From the NCBI GenBank assembly GCA_034190875.2, contig CM067348.1:11700935-11764934 (forward strand): a stretch of DNA of 64,000 nucleotides, written 5' to 3'. This document shows, in pieces, positions 37,815-49,794 of the stretch. Position 1 is the stretch's first letter. Each line of letters opens with the position of its first letter. Under the pieces are notes generated by a model. That model saw nothing but the letters and a program-made list of their open reading frames with translations. It was not told the origin of the DNA and made no database searches. A program made the position numbers and the translations under genes. Source of the stretch: Urechis unicinctus (Eukaryota; Annelida; Polychaeta; Xenopneusta; Urechidae).

Positions 37815-39153
37815 TCAATACTTATAATAAATAAGAATCAAGTATATTTTAGAAACTAACCCCATGTCAATGCCGATCTTGTATTTTGTAGCCATGGTTG
37901 GTAAAGAGCAATTAATAACATTTGTATCTTGCACGGGACCGGGTTCATCCTCCTCGCTGTCTTTCATGCAGTCGGTGTAGCTGCTTGCTCCTCCCGCACA
38001 AACAAGTTTGCCAGTCACGTCTCTAATCATTGAAATAATACAAAAACGATGTTATAAATCACATTCCCTTACATCTGTCACTGAATGGATGTTATGCCTA
38101 AGCATGCTGACTAGATGCACTGTAATTGAAGATAACGCCTGCGTATGTAATGTCAAACAAGCAAAGCGTATATAAATTATTACAAAACTATGGCTATATT
38201 AATTAAAGTAATTAATATAATTTTTCCAATCAGATTTGTTGAGTGTCCTCCCCGTTAAGATTATAAAAAAATAATCCGAGAGTGTTTATGACGCGCGCAG
38301 CATGTTGACCTCGTGGCCGCGGGAACTTTGAATTTTATATCTAACCCAGATCGCTATTGATAAATTTATCCAATGCGCTAATAAGTGAAATAGGCCACTG
38401 AACGGAGGTAACATTTTAAAGATTGCTTTCAATTTCGAGTGCCTTCCTCCTAATTTGAAACGACGAGAACGTGAACAATTGGATTATACATGGTACATCA
38501 TACTCATCACATTGAACAAATGGGGTAGGGGGGGGGGCTAGTCTACTCTGACAGAATAAAAGCACATACCTAGGCATATTGGCAGATCAACCACCTGCAT
38601 CTCCTTTGTATCTGCGCTGTCGATCCCAACGTCTAATCCGGCAAGCACCGGCCGCCCTTGCTAGGCCACTCTAACTGCCTCCTCGGATGTCGACGGCTCG
38701 GCACCCTGCATGTCCTCTCCGGTGGGTGGGAATTTTGCTAAATATGCCTTCTTTTTGGCTTGGATTTTTTTTTTATTATAGGTAGATCATTACTCAAGTT
38801 AATGGAATATATATAATTAAATACCTGATTGTACGATATTCTTGTTTTTTTTCTTGACTTCCTCCCATGTTCTTTTTGATTGAGTGAAGTTGCTAAAATA
38901 ACGTATGAAATAGAGTTTAGGCTGGAATAATAAATGAATAATCAGCAAGCAATTTCTTAATATATCGAAAATTACTTATTAAAATCGCGATTTTCTTACC
39001 TGTTCAATGCCTCCGTCACTTCCCGACAAGCATTTCGCTTGGTTTTAGTTGTTATTGAAGGAAAAACTTCCCCTCAATAACATGCTTTCTTTTTTCAACT
39101 TCATTTACTAAAAAGAGTTCTTCATTAACTGTAAAATTACGTCTTCTAGCCAT
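37815..39153 (-). pseudogene. Harbinger-associated Myb/SANT-like protein (NAIF1-like), broken
   Basis: The ATG at 39153 begins MARRRNFTVNEELFLVNEVE then KRKHVIEGKFF; after a one-base slip in a T-run comes PSITTKTKRNACREVTEALN ending at a donor. Further exon-like blocks read TWEEVKKKNKNIVQ near 38850, then KIQAKKKAYLAKFP near 38740 and SYTDCMKDSEEDEPG near 37950. This is the Myb/SANT-like DNA-binding partner typical of Harbinger elements. The frame break in exon 1 and a stop near 38664 suggest decay. Confidence 0.65.
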
Positions 39154-39379
39154 CCTAGCAGGGAAAATTAGAGTGCCACCAACAGACGACAACAAATTAG
39201 GGAATCCCGGGATTTTCCGGGGAATGCCCATAGCAACGGAGAAAAAAGCGCGTATTTAGCTAAGCATAGTCAACTAAGTCGACTACCGAAATCGGTCGTA
39301 AAACGTTTTGGTCGACTACGAACTTAGCCGTCTAAACTTAGTCGTCTACGGTAGGATAGTCGGGTACGTGAAATAGGCC

Positions 39380-39692
39380 ACAGGTGCATCGAGCATCAGA
39401 GAGTACAGGTGCATCGAACATCAGAGAATACAGGTGCATCGAGCATCAGAGAATACAGGTGCATCGAGCATCAGAGAATACAGGTGCATCGAACATTAGA
39501 GAATACAGGTGCATCGAGCATCAGAGAATACAGGTGCATCGAGCATCAGAGAGTACAGGTGCATCGAGCACAGTACAGGTGCATCGAACATCAGAGAATA
39601 CAGGTTCATCGAACATCAGAGAATACAGGTGCATCGAGCATCAGAGAGTACAGGTGCATCGAGCATCAGAGAGTACAGGTGCATCGAAGCGA
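39380..39692. repeat. Minisatellite, 25 bp x 12
   Basis: Units of ACAGGTGCATCGAGCATCAG plus agaat. It lies just beyond the start of the Myb-like ORF and before the end of the TRP-like gene. Confidence 0.9.
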
Positions 39693-39817
39693 TATCAGTT
39701 ACTATAAAAAGGCAGACTTCGATCATGAAGTATCAATTTTCATTTCGAACAAATAATAATTTATGAATAATGAAAATGCACATGCACATATTGGAAGAGA
39801 AGAGCTTGAGATGAAGG

Positions 39818-42800
39818 TCAGAACTGGAGCGCTTCTTGGCGTCGCTTGATGTCGGTTTGGGATGTGCTTAGGTCAGAAGCTGGCGTATTTCTGAGGAACA
39901 CGAATGGAGCATCTTTGTCCAGAGTCGGGCTGGAGATTGTTGCCTCCACGGGACACCCCCATTCTTCCTGAAGCCAAGTGTCAAGGACGTTAGCGAGCAA
40001 TGGCATATAAAAGGAAAAGCTAAGCGGTGAGGTCATGCGGTGAGGTCGTGAGGTCATTGTGAATGGTAACTACATACTGCAGTATGAGTTGAGGAGGGAA
40101 GGTTGTGTGAGTGATCGAGGGAATGAGACATGGTGTACAGTGCAGTCAGGTAAACAGGTTAAAGTAGGCTAAGCTTGCACTGACCTCCAGAACGGGAATA
40201 TGGCGTTCCATTGGCGAGCAGAAAAACAGAGCCATCCAGAATACGAGATTGATTGCTAAGAGAACCAGAACAACGTAGTCGCCAGCATCCAGGTAGTAAG
40301 CCGCCGGCATGACCAGGCGCAAAAAGCCAGCCAGTTGTAGGAGCAACAAACTGAGGTTAGAGGTCACCTGGAGGTCACAGCACTAACCGTATAGACGTCT
40401 TAACCATGTGATACATTACAAGCTTAGAATGGATCTCCCAGCGGGAATTTCCTGTTTAGAGAATAGAACAGAAACTGAGCGCTGGGAAACGCCAGGCACT
40501 TAGATATCCCGACACTTAGATATCCCAGCACTTAGATATCATATCCCGGCACTTAGGTATCGTGGCATCCAATATTTAGATATCTGACGCATGAATTACC
40601 CTTGTACCGACTGAATTGTCATGGCTCGCTGCCCAATCACCACTCGCATCGTCCGTAATAAAACAAGCCAAATCCCGGATCCTACCTCGTACGTGTTGTG
40701 GAGATCCCAGCCGACCGTCCTCCATGCACAGGGCCTGTAAAACAGCCAGAGAACGAGCACTCACTTCTCATTCCTCTGCTAACGTACGCGATGCGTAGGT
40801 GATGACAAACACCTCTTTGACCGGGTGGTGATGACAAACACCTTTTTGACCGGGTGCTGATGACAAACACCTCTTAGACCGCGTGGTGATGACAAACACC
40901 TCTTAGACCGTGTGGTGATGACAAACACCTCTTTGACCGCGTGTGATGACAAACACCTCTTTGACCGCGTGGTGATGACAAACACCTCTTACACCGTGAT
41001 GACAAACCCAGCCACTTCCCGGGCAATTGGCGGTGACGAAAACGTGAACTATTGCAGGGAATAACTCATTCAAGGATATTTTGCCTTAATTCTTATTTGA
41101 TGTCCTGCATTTAAACACATGAACGCGGACGTTTATACTCGCTCAGATACTTCTCTGCCTTGGGCACTTACTGCGATTTGGTGGAATTGAAATGCTGCTT
41201 TAAATTTAGCGTAGTTGCTAAAAAAATGATTCGTTTTTAATCCTTTCGTGTTATTGGGAATACCAAACCATCGATATACGGCGCAACGACAACACCCTCC
41301 GAACCTTGAGTAAACAAATAAGTAGCGACTTGGTCCAGTAACTACGCATGCGCAACTGCCCCATTTTTCTGGTATTACACTCGAACTCCGCCCCTTTTCA
41401 GCTTTGAATTCGTTGCAGCGTCTATCACTTGACATGCTTGGTTAGATATTCACGTCCCTTCAAAAAGGAAATCGGACTTACCAAAGGTCATACACATACC
41501 AGGGGTCACCGACTGGACTCGAAGTTATGGATATCATTACAACACGCGGAAGAGGTTCAGACAATGAAGTTATTTGTCATAACTGATTTTTTGTGAATTG
41601 CACCTTTACATTGCTAAGAAAGAAGGTCCTATCAGGAGAGTCGCTCGGGTTTTTCAGTGCTTCATCCCCGGTTTCTCCCGACTTGATTATAAGAGCCGAA
41701 GAAGAGGTCGTGACCTTTGACGATGTCTGCTATATAGCTCCTGTTCTTAATGGCCATTGGATACTTCTAATATGAGTTATTCCCACTATTCGCCATCTTG
41801 AACCATCTCCGCCAAATCTCTGCCTTTGTACTGCTTACAGCTTCAGTGACACGGATCATCGCTTTACGCACGATACATCTGCGTAGCGTAGCGCGGACGT
41901 TAGAGCGTCGCGTCGGTGACGCGGATGATGGCTTTGACATGGAGTGATTCAGGAACGTCATTGTTCATTATGAATACATTCAACACTACAACTGGGTCAA
42001 TGTAACTCAGTGCTCGGACTGAATGATAAGATCACCTGAGTGGTCTGACGAGGATCACTATCAGTGTGTAGACAAGCGTGGCTGAGCCCTGGGCGCCCAA
42101 CTGGAACAGCGGACTACACAGCAAACACAACACAACCACACTCACTGCACCATCTCCCGACACGACGAGCCAGTGATTAGCTCATGAGAAAACGACCGTT
42201 AACAACGAATGGCCTCATCGCGTTTATCTACAAAAAATACTCACTCAAAAGGGAAAATCTCCGTCGTTGCAATCGACAGTAGCTTTCTGAAGAGGATGAT
42301 GGATTCCCAAAAACAGAACCTCGGTTTGTAAGATTCGTACAGAGGTCTGGAAGAATACAAGCCGGAAACAAACAAGGAAACAAACAAGGATTCAACAAAA
42401 ACATAACCTCAAGGGGTGTTTTTCACGCATGAAGTCTTCAGCAGTACGCATGGTTCAGTTGAAGCTGGTAGTTTTTGTTGCTGTTAACCATTTCTGTACC
42501 AGAAACCATTTGGGGCCAGACCAGAGTCGTAATTGCAATGACATAAAACACTGATTCTTTATGTGAACTGTGCGTTTATATATCGATTTACGTTTATGGG
42601 AAACAGCACATAATTAGCTTGAATTGAATTCCACTTGAATTAGAATCCACTTGAACTAAAATCAACACTTTCAAATCGTTAGATGGACAGACCCGTGTGT
42701 GAGGTAGCTGACCGCTAGGTAGCGCCATTTTCGCTGCACGACTGTGTAGTAGAGGAGGACGGAGGGGAACGCGAGGACGTAAAAGAGGAGAAGCAACAGA

Positions 42801-45800
42801 CAGACGAAGGCCAGGCCCTGAATCATAACGCAACACAGTCCAGTTGCCATTTATCATAACGCAACATGGTTACTGAGTTCTGTACCATAACATTTTTTAT
42901 CAGATTTATTATCTACTTGAACTTATGTCATCACCACAGAGAATCTCTCAATAACGTTTGTGGTGAACTGTCGAGAAAGATGCACTGAACCTGGAATGTG
43001 GGAGCTCGGCATGGTATGTCTTGATCGTAGAGATAGAGGGCTTGCTCTCCTCCCCCAAACACTAACTCCTGAACATCATAACAGACACTCTCCACTAACG
43101 CAATAGCTGTCCACCTTGACTACATACGAATATCAGCTTATCGTTGACAGTATCAACAGCTGCTCCTTCATCACCACAACCATGGCTGGATGCTTGCCCA
43201 GTAGTAGTATAGCCATTAGGGTTTCTAGTCCACTTTCTCAATCCGCCCTACCCTCTTATGATGTTGCAGCGCCCGGGTATATGGTGGTTCATTGTTCTGT
43301 GTATCTGACGTGGGAAGTGATTAGTCGCAATCACTCACTCAATGATGCAGCCACAATCACTCATCATTGTTGTATCCACAATGAATCACTAATCATTGTA
43401 GCCACAATAATCATTGTTGTATCCACAATGAATCACTAATCATTGTAGCCACAATCACTAATCATTGTTGTATCCACAATGAATCACTAATCATTGTAGC
43501 CACAATCACTCATTATTGTTGAATCCACAATCACTCATTCCTTACATCCAAACAGACAGTTAGCAGTCACAGACGGTAAGATATCTAAAAGATGCTCAGC
43601 ATGAAACAACCTCAGTAGCAGGTGACAGCCGAGTCCTGTAGGTCCGAAGGGTTCAGCAAAATAACCTTTGATGACATTAAGGCTGTAACGTTACCAGGTT
43701 ACTGTAAATGATATGTTTCCCTCAATGAATGCGAGGAGCGCCTCTCTTCTCCTTAAGGCACAACACGCCGACTGACAACACGCCGTGTATTGCGCTGTTT
43801 AACGCACGTCGTACCTTGGGTACGTTGTTGGAGCAGGCCTGTGAGTGGATGCTGACGGTAGCGATCGGGGCATAGAACCAGAAGAGACAGAGACACATGA
43901 GACGCCGGGGCTGCGTCATCCTCTCCAGAACCTCATCCGGCGCTTCTTCACTGCAACTCTGCCACAGCTACAGAACACACTCAGTCAGAGATAGAGGTAG
44001 AAAAATAAGCTAATGGTTACCGCGGGGTAAAGTCTTAGCTTATCTACAGTGCGTTATTGGAAGGTGGCTGAGATGATGAAAGAGAGGCAGAGTGAAGATC
44101 CACCTTGATGAGTCTGCCCTCTAGCGCCCAACACGACGCTACAAGCAGGACCGGAAGCAGCACTGTACAGCACCATTCCATATAGACGGCGGACCAGGGG
44201 GGCGTCCAGAAACACCCTGTACACAATCAAACGGCGGCTCACGTGCATGCACGAGTGTGCGTGTATGTGTGCTTTGTATGTATGTGTGCATGTGTTTGAC
44301 TGCGCGCCTAGGTGTACAAGTGTTAAAGGGTGCGTGCTTTAAATCCACGCGTACATGTAATCGGGGTGTCCACTACTTGGCTTTTCTATTTGATATTTAC
44401 AAATAGAACAAACGTTATCCTTAATACTTTTTCAACTTCAAAACGATCGTTTTCATGTTTTCATTTTCTGCTTCGTACGATAGAAATCGGAAGCGATTAA
44501 CTTCCGTTTTCCTATTTCCTTGATAACGCCCCCCCCCCCCCCTGTTAAGACGCGTAGGCCGCATAGAGGATACTTTTCCGTTAAAGAATAACCCTAATGC
44601 AATGTACATGACACAGAAATACCCAGTCGCAACTTAAGGCTAGACGGACTTACCCAGCAACTGGAACTGAGCGTTGATGTTTGCAAATGAGAGGAAGGGT
44701 AGAGTTTGTGAGAAGGTCAGCGGCCACGTGGTCGTCACGGACAAGGTCAAGGTCACTAACTGGAGAAGATGACACAACTGCTTCAGCTGAAACAAACGTC
44801 CTACCAGGGTGGAGTGTCAGTAATATCACACGCCCCACCAGGTAGGAATAGGATGGAGTGTCAATAATACCACATGCCCCACCAGGTAGGAATAGGATGG
44901 AGTGCCAATAATATCATGCGCCCCACCAGGGTAGAATAGGATGGGGTGTCAATAAATAGGATGGGTGTCAATAATATCACATGCCCCACCAGGTAGAATA
45001 GGATGGAGTGTCAATAATATCATACGCCCCACCAGGTAGGAATAGGATGGAGTGTCAATAATATCATACGCCCCACCAGGTAGGAATAGGATGGAGAGTT
45101 TTTAAGTTCTCTGGAGCCAGCAGCGTCAACATCGCCAGAGAGACTTGTAACCCCTGGTGAATTTGTTATATATTATAAAACCAAAGCTTCAGACACCACA
45201 ATCAAAGGACATAAAAACCCACCTTTGTGCTAGCAGACAATGTCAGGCCGGATAGAGCTATTTTCAGCAAGAGCAATAACGTTAAAACTGCGAACGCGAT
45301 GAGTTCCCATGGTATCACAGGGCAGTGGACACATTGGCTACCAATGCGATAAAATCCTGAATCAAAAAACAAACAAGGTTCAGACCGAAAATAAGGACAT
45401 GTTATAACAAGCAGATCTATAGGGAAGAAGATTGTTCACTTCCTTTGATTCTGTTCACTCAATCAGACCCACAGTTAACGATTTCCCTTCATAAATGTTT
45501 CCCACCGATATTATAAACTGCTTTAATCATTAATGGAGAACTGTTCTAATCATCTATGGCATCAGAAAATATAATGTGAATTTCTGAAATTCACGGTGAA
45601 TTACGATCATGAAATTTTCATGATCGTAATTCACCGTGGATATCATCCCTCTTAGAATAGCAGCTCACAGTCTGACGTGGAGAGGCAATGACAAATAACT
45701 GACCGTTCTGAGAGGAGTTGGGGTCACGTGGGGTGCATTTTTCACACGTCGAGCCAGTGGCACCCGGGGCGCATATGTTGTCCTCGAGACACTGGTTTGG

Positions 45801-46225
45801 GAAGAAACAGCCGACGCACTGTATTACTGTAACAGCCAGTGGTCAGAGTACTGGGCGACGTGAGCTGCTAGAATGACACGAGGCGTTATGTCTTTCTTAT
45901 ACATTCGAACATAGCCTGTCTACGATATGCTAGTTAATTACAAAGCAACGGTACGCGTCATTATTGGGTTGTATTCGAATTGGTCAAATAATTCATTAAA
46001 ACTCTCAAACCAAGATTACACTTATTCTGTGACTGAAGATTGGATGTGTAGCTATGAAACCTTAATGCTTGGTATGTTACCCAGGTCGTTGTGGGTGAAG
46101 TAACCCCCTGCCTGACACTGACTGCTGTTGTCATGGTGATGAATGAGCGAGCCGGGCGCTATGACATCTGACGTGTTGCAGCGAGACCCGGCCTGTGCGC
46201 TGCAGTTCATGGCGAGTGACATCAC
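39818..46225 (-). CDS. TRP-like multi-pass membrane protein with Cys-rich ectodomain (5' end missing)
   Basis: Twelve consecutive 3' exons join in phase on minus: 46225-46081, 45826-45704, 45356-45223, 44759-44654, 44216-44104, 43967-43815, 42817-42693, 42346-42245, 42113-42036, 40734-40686, 40367-40185, 39967-39818, giving about 486 C-terminal residues. The extracellular part is Cys-rich (NICAPGATGSTCEKC), then GFYRIGSQCVHCP directly before the first helix (FAVLTLLLLLKIAL). Six or more further hydrophobic segments follow, with FANINAQF, PLYESYKPRFCFWE, LFRKLL and LVYTLIVILVRPLR. The layout (Cys-rich EGF/GCC2-like repeats, Gxx-C-xx-CP, then a TRP-like multi-helix block) resembles large invertebrate TRP-like receptors (PF06011-like). 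Gene structure is solid; family name is moderate. The first exons were not found; candidates near 47.3 and 48.1 kb are weak. Confidence 0.8.
40797..41005. repeat. Minisatellite, 28-29 bp x 7, intron of TRP-like gene
   Basis: Units of GATGACAAACACCTCTTTGA plus ccgcgtggt, about 60 bp upstream of the 49-nt exon at 40734. No exon sequence is included. Confidence 0.88.
43315..43545. repeat. Degenerate AATCACTAATCATTGT repeat, TRP-like gene intron
   Basis: Two unit types alternate: AATCATTGTAGCCACAAT and AATCATTGTTGTATCCACAA. Confidence 0.8.
44810..45100. repeat. Minisatellite, about 43 bp x 7, TRP-like gene intron
   Basis: Units of GGAATAGGATGGAGTGTCAA plus taatatcatacgccccacc, upstream of the exon starting at 44759. 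Confidence 0.87.
45576..45638. repeat. Two overlapping perfect palindromes (19 bp and 47 bp)
   Basis: 45592-45638 has 23-bp perfect arms (starting CACGGTGAATTACGATCATG) with a single T at the centre. It overlaps 45576-45594, GTGAATTTCTGAAATTCAC, with 9-bp arms and a single T at the centre. They lie in the intron between the exons ending at 45356 and 45704. Such spacerless inverted repeats extrude cruciforms and are usually unstable. Confidence 0.9.
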
Positions 46226-49200
46226 CTGAATAGTAACACAGCAACTACATACCAGTAATCTTAGACTCTGGGCACCACTTTATTCTAGGTACTGCTTTAT
46301 TGTAGACACTGCTTTATTCTTGGCACTACTTTATTGTAGGCACTACTTTATTTTCTTTCACGGCAGCGTTTTCCATTCATCTCCACACGTCTGCCGTCAG
46401 TGTCCACCTAGCGTCACTTGTTTAGAGGCACGTTTGCTACCGAGACGCCACCTCGTGGAGCATCTATTATTTGAGACTCTCCTGCAAAGCAGGTCAGCCA
46501 GAAGGAGGCATTGTACAGGCTCAAACTATTAGCATTGCAGTGGACAGTGACCGTGTTTCTGGCTCTCTCTGCAACAGGCTCTCTCTAAGCAGGCTCTTCT
46601 GTCACACACACACACACCCCCCCACCCCCACACACACACACACACACTTGCCGGTAACCCTCAAGGAAGCAATGAGCCAACCGAAATAAACTTACAGCTC
46701 TTACAGGTTTAATCGAGCACTACGTCAGATCTCAGTGTCCACTCCATCAAGTTCAAGTGACCTCTCCATCAGGTTTGATAGAGGAGAGGAGAGATATGAC
46801 AATATATGAAACAGTTAGGCAAAGATGTGCTAAGTGATTTCAGCCACGATGTCGTTCTCAACAGCTGATCGACCCCGATTTGACTAATTCAATCGCGGAG
46901 TCGAAACTGGACCACTTTCTCTTGACTAATTATTCAGCATTTACTACTAATAAAACTAGTAAGTGAAAGCAGTTTCAGGCATTGAAGAGCATCATATTCT
47001 ACTTATTATTCATAGAGAGCAATATCATATAGATCTACAAGGCAGACTAGGCTGTAGACGACACAATGTCAATAACGCGGGTCTGAGCGAGCACTTTATC
47101 TCATCATTGTCAATGGAATGACACTGTCAATGTCATTGACGTCAGTAGCGATGATCGCTGATTCCATTGATCAATCTGTTGACGTTATTATCATAAATGG
47201 ATTCCACAGTAGCCTTATATCTTATGGTATGAAATATATCTACTTATTTCCTTCTTGAAATGTGTTTAAGAACAACTGCTTTTATTACCTGGATTTGTGT
47301 TGCAGTTACGCAGACGAGTCGCCCCCGCAGGGATATGATAAGAAATACTGGCGTTGAGAATCTTGCCAACTCTTACAAGGCTTTGTAAATGCTAAATAGT
47401 CTAACTGATGGGCAAAGTGGCGCATAGATACAAACCATGGGAAGTTTCGCATATGCTCGATTGAAAACCGTTCCAACAACAATTCAGTTAACATATTGTC
47501 GATCATAATGCTCTCCAAGTAAATTCTTAGAAGATCATTCTGGGAAACTTTTCGCCCACTACACCACAACAGACAACAAACATGGCGGAATAAGCTGTTA
47601 CTGGTCACATGGCGGAAAGATTTTTGTAAATGTTGTAACAATATGTGGCCAATTTAGCGATATGCCGACAATCCTCTCATAGACTTAGTTTTTACATCTA
47701 AATCGTTTCACCGACGATGTCCGTAGTTGACAAAATATATTGCGTTTGTTCTAAAAATATTGAAATATTTAGTCAAAAATTTACCAACGATTATTGTTGC
47801 TTTATACTCGGGACTGCGAGATCAATAAATGACAAAGTTGTGGCATCACCTGTCGCCTGTTTTGGAGAAGCTGGAAAAAGGCCTAAATACGTGACATATG
47901 TTTCATACTCCGAGTCTCTTGTTGGTCCTCTTAAGACGCACAGAAAAACATTTTAGTGGCGGTCAGCTTACTTGAATGCATTTCTTTTTCATCAAATTTC
48001 AATAAGCTCCGCAATTGTCAATATTTCCCGCTGCCAGACGCGCGTCACAAACACTTTTGAAACGTCATTTATCTACTGAGGCAGCACGGGTGAGGAGGGG
48101 GCGGGGGGCACTCACCAGCTGGTCCAGCAATAAATCCTTCATTTTCTGAGGGAAATGGTGCTAATGAATAGCAGCATGTTTAGAACGGTATGTACCACGT
48201 TAGGTTAACGGCGAACCAATGAAAAACCCGTAGATTCCACCTGCATGAGACAAGGATGAAGGCTTCTATTAAATTTATAAATTAACACATTTCACCAAGA
48301 AAAAAGTCTTTTTCGACATTCAAGACAGAAATTAAACTTTTAGGTTTTGTCAATTATGTCTATCGCCCGAGCAACTCTGGGATACAGCTAAGGCGGTTGG
48401 ACACTCCTGGTTATTATTCAGGTCATTTTAAAATATTTCGGGTTCTCCTACGTTTAGACTGCGGGCCGGGTGGAGTTATCGTGTAGGTTGATGACCCAGT
48501 AAGGGGTGGGAACCTGGGGGGAGGGGGCACTTAATTGTATAGAGGTAGTATATATGTGCCGCGCGACGGGGTATGTTTTTTTCAGCCTCTCGACTTGTAC
48601 GACGGGTTTTTGGGCCTCATACTTGTAAGATGGGGTATGTTTTTCAGCTTCAATCTGTATGACAGGTTTTACATTCGCACAATACCTTGTACGGGGGTAT
48701 GCTTTTGGCTATTTTGACCTTGTACGACGGATACGGGTTTTCGAGGTCACGCGGCACACCCTTAACGAGAATAAGGCCAAGTGAACCCCCCCCCCCCCCC
48801 CCCCCCCCCCCAACCCGGCGGGGCGGGAATCAAACCTTTATTAAAATATTGAGAGAAATACAATTTGCTTTCCATGACTTTTCACACGCTTGATATGTAC
48901 GCATTATTTCACATCATTGTAAAGAAAGCCTCAACATTGCGAAGATATTTCTTAGGGAAAACCCACCTAGCCGTAGTACAGCGATATCGTCTTGACCAAT
49001 GAGAAGCGCTCTACTATCGATGATCGCGTAGCTCAAGATGACGGACTCGTCTAGAGCGACGAAGAATTTTGTTAGAAACGTTGCTATATGTGCGTTTCCC
49101 CTCCAAACAAATCCACTGTAGTACCATGATATAATAACAAATGGCCACGGTTCATCGAATTTGTACTGCAGTGGCAATATTCAGAGGGCAGCTAGTCCGA

Positions 49201-49794
49201 AATTGCATAAGTTTTTGTGCACGAACACGCAACAGAAATAGAATAATACGATGGTGACATTGAAACTTCGATGCCCATTCCAACGGATGCCGTTTTAATC
49301 GCATTTGCTATACAAGATTTGCAGATAGCAACACGTTTTGCGAGTGCAAAAACGTATCACCAAAAACAAAGAAGCACTTGCAAGTAGCGTCTCCAATACA
49401 GGTATGTTAACTTTACATTTTAGGCTAAGGCTAAAGCCACGAGTAAAGTAAAACAGCACAGGGAGTGGGTTGAGATTTTTGACCCAAGCTAAACTTAGGT
49501 TATAGCAGCGTATATCTGGTAGTGGTATATCGTGATTGGAAAAACCTGATAACTCGAGCCTGGTAAAACTCGTACCCAAAGTGTGGTAAAGTGGATAAAG
49601 TTAAAATTATTATGAACAGGATATAACGGAAGCAAAATTCCATAAATTACTAAGCCCCGAGACCATAAGTTCATAACTGCAGTAGTCCTAGTCCGAGTCA
49701 CGTGGACCTTACAACTCGCCCTTTTTAAAATTTTGGAGGGGTCGTTCATGACATGCAATGATTTGTTACAGCCCATTTCACTTGTTTTGATTTG
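46226..49794. other. Region with weak exon candidates only
   Basis: Contains a CA/C-rich microsatellite (46603-46650), a 26-nt poly-C (48786-48811), and degenerate repeats of TTGTACGACGGGTTTT near 48590-48735. A minus stretch near 47.31-47.43 kb ends in a good donor (CCAG|GTAATA), and a short minus piece near 48.11-48.15 kb (NEGFIAGPAG) has both splice sites; either could be a 5' exon of the TRP-like gene. Opposed open frames at 47306-47641 (-) and 47717-47956 (+) have no recognised family. Confidence 0.35.
48786..48811. repeat. Poly-C tract, 26 nt
   Basis: Uninterrupted C run, G-quadruplex-capable on the minus strand. Confidence 0.95.

Noticed and set aside
42594-42857. 87-residue minus ORF at the TRP-like gene
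   Set aside because: It is a shadow frame of the real exon 42817-42693, which joins its neighbours in phase.
47306-47641. 111-residue minus ORF as a gene
   Set aside because: Protein-like in composition but without recognised motifs. Its end might be an exon of the TRP-like gene, so it is only mentioned within the region entry.
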